Below, piece by piece: positions 5,248 to 11,781 of a stretch of DNA of 11,781 bases. Below the pieces are notes generated by a model that worked only from the letters and a program-made list of their open reading frames with translations, made no database searches and was not told the DNA's origin. Made by a program: the position numbers and the translations under genes. The stretch's first letter is position 1. Each line of letters starts with the position of its first letter. This DNA is from Clostridia bacterium (GTDB lineage Bacteria > Bacillota > Clostridia > DSM-8532). Location: assembly GCA_026418215.1 (NCBI GenBank), contig JAOABT010000093.1:1-11781 (forward strand), read 5' to 3'.

Positions 5248-6417
5248 ATGCGCGAGCTACCAATCAAATACGGATGCAACCCGCATCAGAAGCCTGCAAA
5301 GATTTATATGAAGAATGGAGAGCTGCCGCTTTCAGTTTTGAACGGCACGCCTAGCTACATCAATTTTGCCGATGCCCTCAATTCCTGGCAGCTGGTCAAG
5401 GAGCTTAAGGAAGCCACCGGACTGCCCGCAGCAACCTCCTTCAAGCATGTGAGCCCGGCCGGCGCCGCTCTGGGTATCCCCCTTGATGAGACGCTCAAAA
5501 AGGCTTATCGCATTGAGAATGATAATTTGAGCCCTGTTGCAACGGCTTATGCCCGCGCAAGAGGTGCTGACCGCGTTTCCTCCTACGGTGATTTCATCGC
5601 CATCAGCGACTGCGTGGATGTGGATACCGCAAAGCTTCTTTCCAAGGAGGTTTCGGACGGCATCATCGCTCCTGCCTATGACAGCGAAGCCCTTCAAATT
5701 CTCAAGGCCAAGAAAAAGGGCGGCTATGTCATCATGCAAATGGACCCGGGCTATGTGCCGGAGGAAATGGAGAGCAAGGACATCTACGGTATCACCCTAG
5801 AACAGCTTCGCAACAATGCGGTCATCAGCAAGGACAGCTTCAACCAGATTGTGACCGAGAATAAGAACCTGCCAGAGGATGCCATCCGTGATCTATTGAT
5901 TGCCAATATCACCCTTAAGTATACGCAGTCTAATTCCATATGCTTCGCATACAATGGCCAGGTTATCGGCTGCGGAGCCGGTCAGCAGTCCCGTATCCAC
6001 TGCACCAGGCTGGCTGCCGGAAAGGCCGATATCTGGATGCTCAGACAACACCCCAAGGTCCTTTCCATGCGCTTTAAGGAAGGGCTTAAGAATGCCGTGA
6101 TTGATAACGCCATCGACCTCTTCCTGCGCGACGATATCACCGAGGTGGAGCTTAAGGAATGGGAAAACCTGTTCGAGGTTGTTCCGGAGAAGCTGACGCT
6201 TCAAGAGAAGCAGGACTGGTTCAAAATCTTCGGCGGGGTTGCTCTTGGCTCGGATGCATTTATTCCCTTCAGGGACAATATTGACCGCGCTGCCCCGAGG
6301 AGTGTAAAATACGTTGCGCAGCCTGGCGGATCAGTTCGTGACGAGGATGTTATCAGGGCCTGCAACGAATATGGAATGACCATGTGCTTCACAGGCTTGA
6401 GGCTGTTCCACCATTAA
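5248..6417 (+). CDS. purH: Phosphoribosylaminoimidazolecarboxamide (AICAR) formyltransferase, stand-alone
   Basis: The enzyme transfers a formyl group from 10-formyl-tetrahydrofolate to AICAR, giving FAICAR. The 389-residue protein matches only the C-terminal transformylase domain of the usual bifunctional PurH (about 510-520 residues); the N-terminal IMP cyclohydrolase domain is absent. Seen in order: KYGCNPHQKPA (7-17), the catalytic Lys-His pair in SFKHVSPAGAALG (K66, H67), SDGIIAPAYDSEAL (136-149), the substrate-binding block TQSNSICFAYNGQVIGCGAG (226-245) with QQSRIHCTRLA (246-256), SDAFIPFRDNID (335-346), VAQPGGSVRDEDVI (356-369) and the terminal TGLRLFHH. All catalytic landmarks appear intact. 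The missing cyclization step is supplied by the PurO-type gene directly upstream. The downstream membrane-protein gene begins 23 bases after the stop, so transcription probably continues. Confidence 0.95.
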   Translation: MRELPIKYGCNPHQKPAKIYMKNGELPLSVLNGTPSYINFADALNSWQLVKELKEATGLPAATSFKHVSPAGAALGIPLDETLKKAYRIENDNLSPVATAYARARGADRVSSYGDFIAISDCVDVDTAKLLSKEVSDGIIAPAYDSEALQILKAKKKGGYVIMQMDPGYVPEEMESKDIYGITLEQLRNNAVISKDSFNQIVTENKNLPEDAIRDLLIANITLKYTQSNSICFAYNGQVIGCGAGQQSRIHCTRLAAGKADIWMLRQHPKVLSMRFKEGLKNAVIDNAIDLFLRDDITEVELKEWENLFEVVPEKLTLQEKQDWFKIFGGVALGSDAFIPFRDNIDRAAPRSVKYVAQPGGSVRDEDVIRACNEYGMTMCFTGLRLFHH

Positions 6418-6440
6418 AGAATAGAATGGATCTGACATAA

Positions 6441-7679
6441 ATGCTCGAAAATGCACTATGGATGCTTATACTGATGGCACTGACAGCCTATGTCGGCATG
6501 CTCCTGTTCAAAAAGCAGCCCAAATGGGTCTGGTTTGTTGTGCTTGTAGAGCTTGCCCTGGTCTGCCGTTTCATCCTTATTTATGTCGTGTATGCCAACG
6601 GTACTGAGGCCTCGGGCACCGACGGCCTTATTTACCATCAGGTGGCAAAGGATGTGGCCAACCAGCTGCGGACGGGGACCCCTATATGGGGCATCAAGTA
6701 CGAGTATACCTGGTATACCGTATTGGTGGGCCTTCAGTATTTCGTGCTAGGCGTCAACCGCTATGCCGCTTCTTTTATCAATGCCTTTTTAGCTATCCTG
6801 TCGGGTTTCTTCCTTACCGGAATAGCTGTCAACTTAAAATTCAGCTTTAAGAAGTCAGGCCTTTTAGGTCTGGCTTACCTTTTTATGCCCAGCATGATGG
6901 TCTGGACGACCGATACGCGTAAGGAATCGATCACCTTCTTTATCTCCATACTGATCTGGTATATGGCCTTAAGAGTCCTTAAGGAGCGTGACTGGAGCAA
7001 TGTGCGGCTGGGTGCGTACATTGCAGGCATCTGTCTCCTTCTTTGGGTCAGCACCCTTCTTCGTATCTATATGCTTTATACGCTTGGCGGCGGGCTCTTG
7101 GTCGGACTCTTCTTCCATTACTTAAAGACCAGAAGAAGGCTGATCCTCTATTTCGGGGCAGCCATCATGGCAACCTGTCTTATTGTGACCTATTGCACGG
7201 TTTTATCCAATATGAGGGATTATCATGCCCTTCCCATTGACCGAAGCCAGGGAGGCGACGAGGATATCAATGAAGAAGTGGATTCCATATTGAAGGTCAT
7301 CATTCAGAAAAATATACCGGGCTCTATCAACGGCTTCCTGACGAAGCCCCACCTTGAAAACGTACCTTCCATCACCGATATCGCGGGCAACTATTTTGCC
7401 GTTACGGTGGTCAGGCTTGAAATGGTGCTCTGGTACATTTGCATGATTTTTGCCATCTTTGGTATTCTGGATACCATCCTCAAATGGGACCCGTATTTAA
7501 TTGGCATTTTGGCATTCATTGTCTCTTACAGTCTCATTAACGCCCTGGTGAGCGAAAATGTAGGCGAAACCTATTTCCGCTACCGGGCGGCTATTGTTGC
7601 TCCCATACTTTTGTTTGCCGATTATAGGCCGTTTTTGAGCAGTCTCAAGGGCTTTATCACCGGCAAAGCCCGTACTTAA
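6441..7679 (+). CDS. Polytopic membrane protein, GT-C glycosyltransferase-like
   Basis: This is a 412-residue integral membrane protein with about 11 hydrophobic segments (roughly 5-23, 29-50, 90-104, 108-130, 139-155, 163-178, 190-206, 209-227, 233-253, 323-345, 351-370 and 381-393; one or two are marginal). The first outer loop contains GTDGLIYHQVA (59-69). An acidic residue in this loop is typical of lipid-linked-sugar-using GT-C enzymes (PMT/ArnT/RgtA-like). A conserved-looking TDTRKES lies at 157-163, a long polar loop spans about 256-320, and ETYFRYRAAIVAP (376-388) resembles the late RYR...P motif of such proteins. I infer a role in transfer or polymerisation of surface sugars but cannot name a family with certainty; an O-antigen polymerase-like protein is an alternative. 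The ATG has only a weak ribosome site, so translation may depend on the upstream gene. The DUF2207 gene starts 21 bases after its stop. Confidence 0.75.
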   Translation: MLENALWMLILMALTAYVGMLLFKKQPKWVWFVVLVELALVCRFILIYVVYANGTEASGTDGLIYHQVAKDVANQLRTGTPIWGIKYEYTWYTVLVGLQYFVLGVNRYAASFINAFLAILSGFFLTGIAVNLKFSFKKSGLLGLAYLFMPSMMVWTTDTRKESITFFISILIWYMALRVLKERDWSNVRLGAYIAGICLLLWVSTLLRIYMLYTLGGGLLVGLFFHYLKTRRRLILYFGAAIMATCLIVTYCTVLSNMRDYHALPIDRSQGGDEDINEEVDSILKVIIQKNIPGSINGFLTKPHLENVPSITDIAGNYFAVTVVRLEMVLWYICMIFAIFGILDTILKWDPYLIGILAFIVSYSLINALVSENVGETYFRYRAAIVAPILLFADYRPFLSSLKGFITGKART

Positions 7680-7700
7680 GCGCTGGAAAGGAGGAGTCCC

Positions 7701-9518
7701 ATGACCATCCATCGAAGACGTTTGGCCTGGTGCCTGCTGATTGCATTTCTTATTCTGAGTATGACAGGGATTTCTGCCTTTGCTGATTCCGACAAGGAAT
7801 ACAGCATTTCCGGCTATGACGTGAATGTCAGAATAAACACCGACGGAAGTCTGGATATTACTGAAAGCGTAAAGTTTACCTTTTACGGCGGCTTCAACAA
7901 TATCATGCTCCTCATCGATAAGGAAGAGGGCGAAGAGGTTGAGGTTAAGAATGTCTATCTGCTGCGCAAGCAAGGCTACATAGAGTGTGACAGGCTGTCG
8001 GCGGGACAATGGGACGCCAACGTTTTTTCGGGTACCTACAGCGTCATCCAGGAAAACAATGACGTCAAGCTTAAGGTGTACGGCACCTTCAGCAACCGCT
8101 ACGGCTCCATCGTCGTCCAATACAGTGTGAAGAATGCTATCAAGCGCTATAGCGACGTTGCAGAATACAAGCGGATTCATATCCCTAAAAATTGGGAGGG
8201 ACGCATTTCAAACATCAACATCACCGTGAATCTCCCTGCTTACGCAGATAAATACAGTATCGTACCGTTTTTGCACGGCGTTCTCGTGGGCAGGAAAACT
8301 GTGGACAGCAGAAGGACCATCACCTACAACGTTCCCGACACTGTACCCGGAGAATATGTTGAAACCCGTATCATATTCCCAGAGAGCGTTGTTCCCAATG
8401 CCCATATCACAGACGATAACTCCCATATGCAAACCATAGCCCAGGAGGAGACGGATTACGAAAACAGCGATAAGGCCGATCTATTAAAGGCCCGCGAAAA
8501 CTACGCGAAGGAAGCGGGAAGAAAAGCGTGGAGTGACAGAATGACCCAGCGTGTCCGCTTCATTTCGTCTGTATTTTCGATTTTGGCGTCTCTTTTCGGG
8601 CTGTATCTCCTGTTCTTTATCCAACGGAAGATCCATCAGCTTAAGAAAATGCCCATGCCTCCAGAGTTTAAGGGCATTGAGGAGCTAAGCCCGGCCGAGG
8701 TTCGCCTGCTTCTGGCAAATGGAAGCCTGGGCGGCAGGGCTATCCTGGGCAATTTGATGCGATTGGCCTCAAAGGGCTATTTAACCGCCGATTTTTCGTC
8801 CAAGGGTACGGCAAGGGATGTCATTACCTTTAGAATGGGACCTAAAAGCAAGCTGGAGGAATTGTCTTCATCAGACCAATATCTGATGGGCTGGGTAGCC
8901 GGAAGCCTCGATGAAAAAGGTATTTTCGATCCCAAGAGCTTGTTGGATAGGGCAAAGGGCAAGGAAAGCGCGGCCAGCCTCAAGCGTCTCTATGATGAAT
9001 GGGAAGATAAAGCGCTGGACGATTACAACAATAAAAACATGATTGATACCGGGCTTTTGAAATATCGCAATATCGGGCTTGTCACAGGGGCTATTTTGTT
9101 CCTTCTTGGCTGCGTTATTCCGGTAACCTTGTCTATTTGGGGCGGTTACCTCATGTTCCCGGTAGGTCTGGCCCTTATTCTTTACACGGTAAGAATCAGA
9201 AAGCATACCGATTTTGGTATTGCTCAGCATAGAATCTGGAAAGAGCTTAAGAAGCGCATCATCAAAAGTGCTATTGCGCTGGACACGCTTCCGTCCTATA
9301 TGGCTGATGCTTTGGCGCTTTTAGCTTATTGTCTTGCTCTAGGCACCGAAAAGGAGCTGGGCCTCGTTGAGGTTTCGGTCAAGAAAAACGAGAAGCTGCT
9401 GTCAGAGATTGCGACAGCGAAGGAAATACCTATGGAAAGCAGGCTGAGCGGGCTTGTGAAGAACACGCTTCAAGACTTCAGCATCGCCATATCATCCGTT
9501 CAGGATATGGCCGATTAA
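7701..9518 (+). CDS. DUF2207 domain-containing membrane protein
   Basis: This is a 605-residue protein with a signal peptide (MTIHRRRLAW start, hydrophobic 9-25, probable cleavage after AFA at about 28). An exported beta-rich domain (about 30-235) follows, with the DUF2207-like opening YSISGYDVNVRINTDGSLDITESVKFTF (34-61). A first membrane segment lies at about 287-307. The cytoplasmic segment includes the recurring DUF2207 block LSPAEVRLLLANG...LGNLMRLASKGYL (329-361), here winged-helix-like. Two more membrane segments (about 456-476 and 479-497) and a cytoplasmic C-terminal domain follow. Function is unknown for the family. The architecture suggests an envelope protein linking an outside domain to an inside one. 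The start is supported by AAAGGAGG (7687-7694) 6 bases upstream. It is sandwiched between the GT-C-like gene and the ABC-F gene with short gaps, consistent with co-transcription. The family call is from recalled architecture. Confidence 0.85.
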   Translation: MTIHRRRLAWCLLIAFLILSMTGISAFADSDKEYSISGYDVNVRINTDGSLDITESVKFTFYGGFNNIMLLIDKEEGEEVEVKNVYLLRKQGYIECDRLSAGQWDANVFSGTYSVIQENNDVKLKVYGTFSNRYGSIVVQYSVKNAIKRYSDVAEYKRIHIPKNWEGRISNINITVNLPAYADKYSIVPFLHGVLVGRKTVDSRRTITYNVPDTVPGEYVETRIIFPESVVPNAHITDDNSHMQTIAQEETDYENSDKADLLKARENYAKEAGRKAWSDRMTQRVRFISSVFSILASLFGLYLLFFIQRKIHQLKKMPMPPEFKGIEELSPAEVRLLLANGSLGGRAILGNLMRLASKGYLTADFSSKGTARDVITFRMGPKSKLEELSSSDQYLMGWVAGSLDEKGIFDPKSLLDRAKGKESAASLKRLYDEWEDKALDDYNNKNMIDTGLLKYRNIGLVTGAILFLLGCVIPVTLSIWGGYLMFPVGLALILYTVRIRKHTDFGIAQHRIWKELKKRIIKSAIALDTLPSYMADALALLAYCLALGTEKELGLVEVSVKKNEKLLSEIATAKEIPMESRLSGLVKNTLQDFSIAISSVQDMAD

Positions 9519-9554
9519 GGATATTTCTTTTTTGTCTGAAAGGATTATGCCATC

Positions 9555-11471
9555 ATGGCTGAAATAGTTTTACGCGGTATCGAAAAGTCCTACGGTACCC
9601 ATCAAATCTTAAAGGGCGTTTCTTTTGAAATCTATGAGGGAACAGTTGTGGGACTGCTCGGCAGAAACGGGGCGGGGAAGACTACCCTGTTCAAAATCCT
9701 GTCCGGCCTCGAGCCCTATGACAAGGGCGAGATGAGCATTGTGCGTGGCCGCCGGGTAGGCATTCTGGATCAAATTCCCGAGTATGCAAAAGGCACAACA
9801 GTATGGCAGGTGTTGGATTCTGCCTTCGAACAGCTTTATGCCCTCAGAAGCAGTCTTGATGAAATGGAAGCAAGAATGCTCAAGGATTCCAATCCTATAT
9901 TGGTCAAGCAGTACGGTACGTTACTTTCAGAATTCGAGGGCCGTGGAGGGTACACCATTGAGACCTCCATCAAAAGGGTGTGCACGGGTCTTGGAATTGA
10001 TGAAATGATGCAGCAGAGGCAGTTTTCTGAGCTCAGCGGCGGAGAGAAGACACGCGTCAATCTGGCCCGCATCATTTTGATGGACCCCCATATTCTCCTT
10101 TTGGACGAGCCCACAAACCACCTGGATGTGAATGCCATTGAGTGGCTTGAAGAGTATCTGGAGACCTTTGAGGGAACGGTTGTGGTTATTTCACATGACC
10201 GTTACTTTTTGGACAAGGTCGCAGAAAAGATCATTGAAATTGAAGACGGCGTGGCCTTAAGCTACGAGGGTAATTACAGCAAATATGCTCTTTTGAAGGA
10301 GCAGCGGCGCATTGAGCAGCTCCAGCACTATGAGCAGGAGCAGAAGAAGATTCGACAGCTCGAATTGGCCGTTAAGAGGATGCATGATTGGGCAAACCGC
10401 GCTGACAGCAAAAAGATGCACAGAAGAGCCTTTGGCATGGAGAAGCGGCTTGATCGCATGGTGAAGAGCTCGACAGAGCGGCCGAAGGTTGAAAAGAAGC
10501 TGACCCAAACCTTCAAGGTTGATAACTTTTCGGGTATGGAGGTTATTACCCTCAAGGGGATATCCAAAAGCTTTGAACAGAAACGGGTGCTCGACCAGGT
10601 CAATCTTCTGGTCAAAAAAAGCGATAGACTTGCCCTTCTCGGTAATAACGGAACGGGTAAGACCACACTTTTGAAGATCATACAAGACGAACTCGAACCC
10701 GATGCGGGGATTGTAAAGATCGGGCCCAGCGTGAAGATGGCCTATCTGCCTCAGATTGTGACGTTTGATGAGCCGGAGCTCACCATTCTTGACACGGTAA
10801 GAAGGCAGCTCATCATCGACGAAGGCAAGGCCAGAAACCTGCTGGCGGGCTTTCTTTTCAGGGGTGAGGACGTCTTTAAGACCGTCGGCAGCCTGTCGGG
10901 CGGAGAAAGAAGCCGCTTGAAGCTTTGCCTTCTCATGCAGAGCGGTGTGAATCTGCTCATTCTCGACGAGCCTACCAACCATCTTGACATCGCCTCAAGG
11001 GAGTGGATGGAAGAGGTGCTGGAGGAGTTTGAGGGCACAATCCTGTTTGTCTCCCATGACCGTTATTTCATCCGGAAGTTTGCACAAACGGTCTGTGAGC
11101 TTGAAAACGGCAAGCTGTATTTCTATGAGGGCAGCTATGAGGACTACAGAGAGTTTAAGCGCTTTGAGGAGCAGGAAAAGCAAAGGCTCGAGCAGGAGCG
11201 CCTTCTGCTTGAAAAGCCCAAGGTTGACAGCCGGATTAAGAAGCCCAGCCCGAAGGCCCTTGAAAAGAGAATCCAGAAGGTCGAGGAGGATATAGCCAGG
11301 GCCGAGCAGCGCTTGGAGGAGATTGAATCAGAGCTCGAAAGATATGCTTCGGATTACGAAAGGCTTAATGCTCTTCTTTATGAGAAGGGTGAGCTTGAAG
11401 CGCGGCACGAGGAGCTGTTGGCCTCGTGGATGGGCCTATCCAAGGACTTGGAAGCCATGGGACAGGGATAG
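9555..11471 (+). CDS. ABC-F family ATPase (ribosome-associated, two ABC domains)
   Basis: This is a soluble 638-residue protein with two ATPase cassettes and no membrane segments, the ABC-F pattern. Members act at the ribosomal E site in translation or antibiotic protection, not in transport. Domain 1: Walker A GRNGAGKT (36-43), signature LSGGEKTR (160-167), Walker B with DEPTNHLD (184-191), and SHDRYF. The basic, helical inter-domain linker (about 240-320) contains WANRADSKKMHRRAFGMEKRL, typical of the P-site tRNA interaction motif region. Domain 2: Walker A GNNGTGKT (363-370), LSGGERSR (447-454), DEPTNHLD (471-478) and SHDRYF. A charged C-terminal coiled coil (about 565-630) ends the protein. 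Both catalytic glutamates are present. I cannot place it in a subfamily; housekeeping (YdiF/YfmR-like) and resistance-type members are both possible. GAAAGGA lies about 10 bases before the ATG. It is the last gene of the run, followed by a clear terminator. Confidence 0.93.
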   Translation: MAEIVLRGIEKSYGTHQILKGVSFEIYEGTVVGLLGRNGAGKTTLFKILSGLEPYDKGEMSIVRGRRVGILDQIPEYAKGTTVWQVLDSAFEQLYALRSSLDEMEARMLKDSNPILVKQYGTLLSEFEGRGGYTIETSIKRVCTGLGIDEMMQQRQFSELSGGEKTRVNLARIILMDPHILLLDEPTNHLDVNAIEWLEEYLETFEGTVVVISHDRYFLDKVAEKIIEIEDGVALSYEGNYSKYALLKEQRRIEQLQHYEQEQKKIRQLELAVKRMHDWANRADSKKMHRRAFGMEKRLDRMVKSSTERPKVEKKLTQTFKVDNFSGMEVITLKGISKSFEQKRVLDQVNLLVKKSDRLALLGNNGTGKTTLLKIIQDELEPDAGIVKIGPSVKMAYLPQIVTFDEPELTILDTVRRQLIIDEGKARNLLAGFLFRGEDVFKTVGSLSGGERSRLKLCLLMQSGVNLLILDEPTNHLDIASREWMEEVLEEFEGTILFVSHDRYFIRKFAQTVCELENGKLYFYEGSYEDYREFKRFEEQEKQRLEQERLLLEKPKVDSRIKKPSPKALEKRIQKVEEDIARAEQRLEEIESELERYASDYERLNALLYEKGELEARHEELLASWMGLSKDLEAMGQG

Positions 11472-11580
11472 TTTTTAAATGGCTTGAAAGGCATATAAGA
11501 TAGCAGTTTAGAACTTTGCTGTGAAGCCTTGTGTTGCTTAACCAGGATCATAGTATGTTTAGTGATTAAAACATATACAG

Positions 11581-11618
11581 GGGATATCTCAAAAAATGTT
11601 TTGGGGTATCTCTTTTTC
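11581..11618 (+). terminator. Intrinsic terminator after the ABC-F gene
   Basis: GATATCTCAAAA (11583-11594) pairs with TTTTGGGGTATC (11599-11610; 12 bp with two G-U pairs) around an AATG loop, extendable by two outer pairs. TCTTTTTC follows. It lies about 110 bases after the ABC-F stop and closes the five-gene run on the plus strand. Confidence 0.85.
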
Positions 11619-11781
11619 ATCTTTGACGAGCAGTTACTCTATTTTACTCAGTGAGCGACATTTATCAAGGATAACAGGGGGAGAGCAGGAGGGGGGGATA
11701 GGGGAGCATCCATAGAAATATCCGAACAATTGTTTTGCTACGCCCCAGTTATTAAAGTTGAGACAAAAATGGGAATGTGTA
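11619..11781. other. Intergenic end of window with a G-rich stretch
   Basis: No gene is visible. A G-rich stretch (11677-11704) has G-runs of 5, 7 and 4, which could in principle form a four-stranded structure. No convincing promoter is seen. Confidence 0.4.

Noticed and set aside
7497..8180. Long open frame of 227 codons on the minus strand across the GT-C/DUF2207 junction
   Set aside because: It is antisense to two well-supported genes, has no ribosome site and no family resemblance.
10257..10982. Long open frame of 241 codons on the minus strand inside the ABC-F gene
   Set aside because: It is an antisense shadow of the conserved ABC-F sequence and has no independent support.

Overview
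The window looks like chromosomal DNA of a Clostridia-type Firmicute. The reasons are strong AAAGGAGG-type ribosome sites, TTGACA/TATAAT-type promoters, a Smr-less MutS2-family protein, a DUF2207 protein, an ABC-F ATPase, and a PurO-type IMP cyclohydrolase next to a stand-alone AICAR transformylase. The assignment is inference from gene content only. I see no transposase, integrase, phage gene, CRISPR array, tRNA or rRNA.

Left part, minus strand (about 3410 down to 1). A well-formed promoter (3380-3408) faces left. It is followed by a region of about 210 nt that folds into a long rod and ends in a strong intrinsic terminator (3163-3192). Two further terminator-like hairpins (3099-3159 and 3016-3052) precede an unrecognised 55-codon ORF. 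The stop of that ORF overlaps the start of a 651-residue MutS2-like ATPase that lacks the Smr nuclease domain. After a 260-base gap comes the N-terminal part of an ABC-transporter ATPase of the COG4586 type, cut by the window edge.

Middle. About 310 bases without a convincing gene separate the leftward promoter from a rightward promoter (3723-3751) that serves a 182-residue DJ-1/PfpI-family protein.

Right part, plus strand (4434-11618). Five genes are spaced by 21-36 bases and end at one clear terminator (11581-11618): purO-like IMP cyclohydrolase, stand-alone AICAR transformylase (the C-terminal half of an ordinary PurH), a polytopic membrane protein resembling GT-C glycosyltransferases, a secreted/membrane-anchored DUF2207 protein, and a two-domain ABC-F ATPase. 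The first two proteins together can replace the bifunctional PurH and perform the last two steps to IMP. The other three are cell-envelope or translation-related, and their link to purine synthesis is unknown.

The most interesting unexplained structure is the minus-strand segment 2940-3410. It has a strong promoter, a structured RNA, three tandem terminator-like hairpins, a possible 7-codon leader ORF and a small ORF coupled to mutS2. It is either a free-standing small RNA gene or an attenuated leader controlling the mutS2-like gene.
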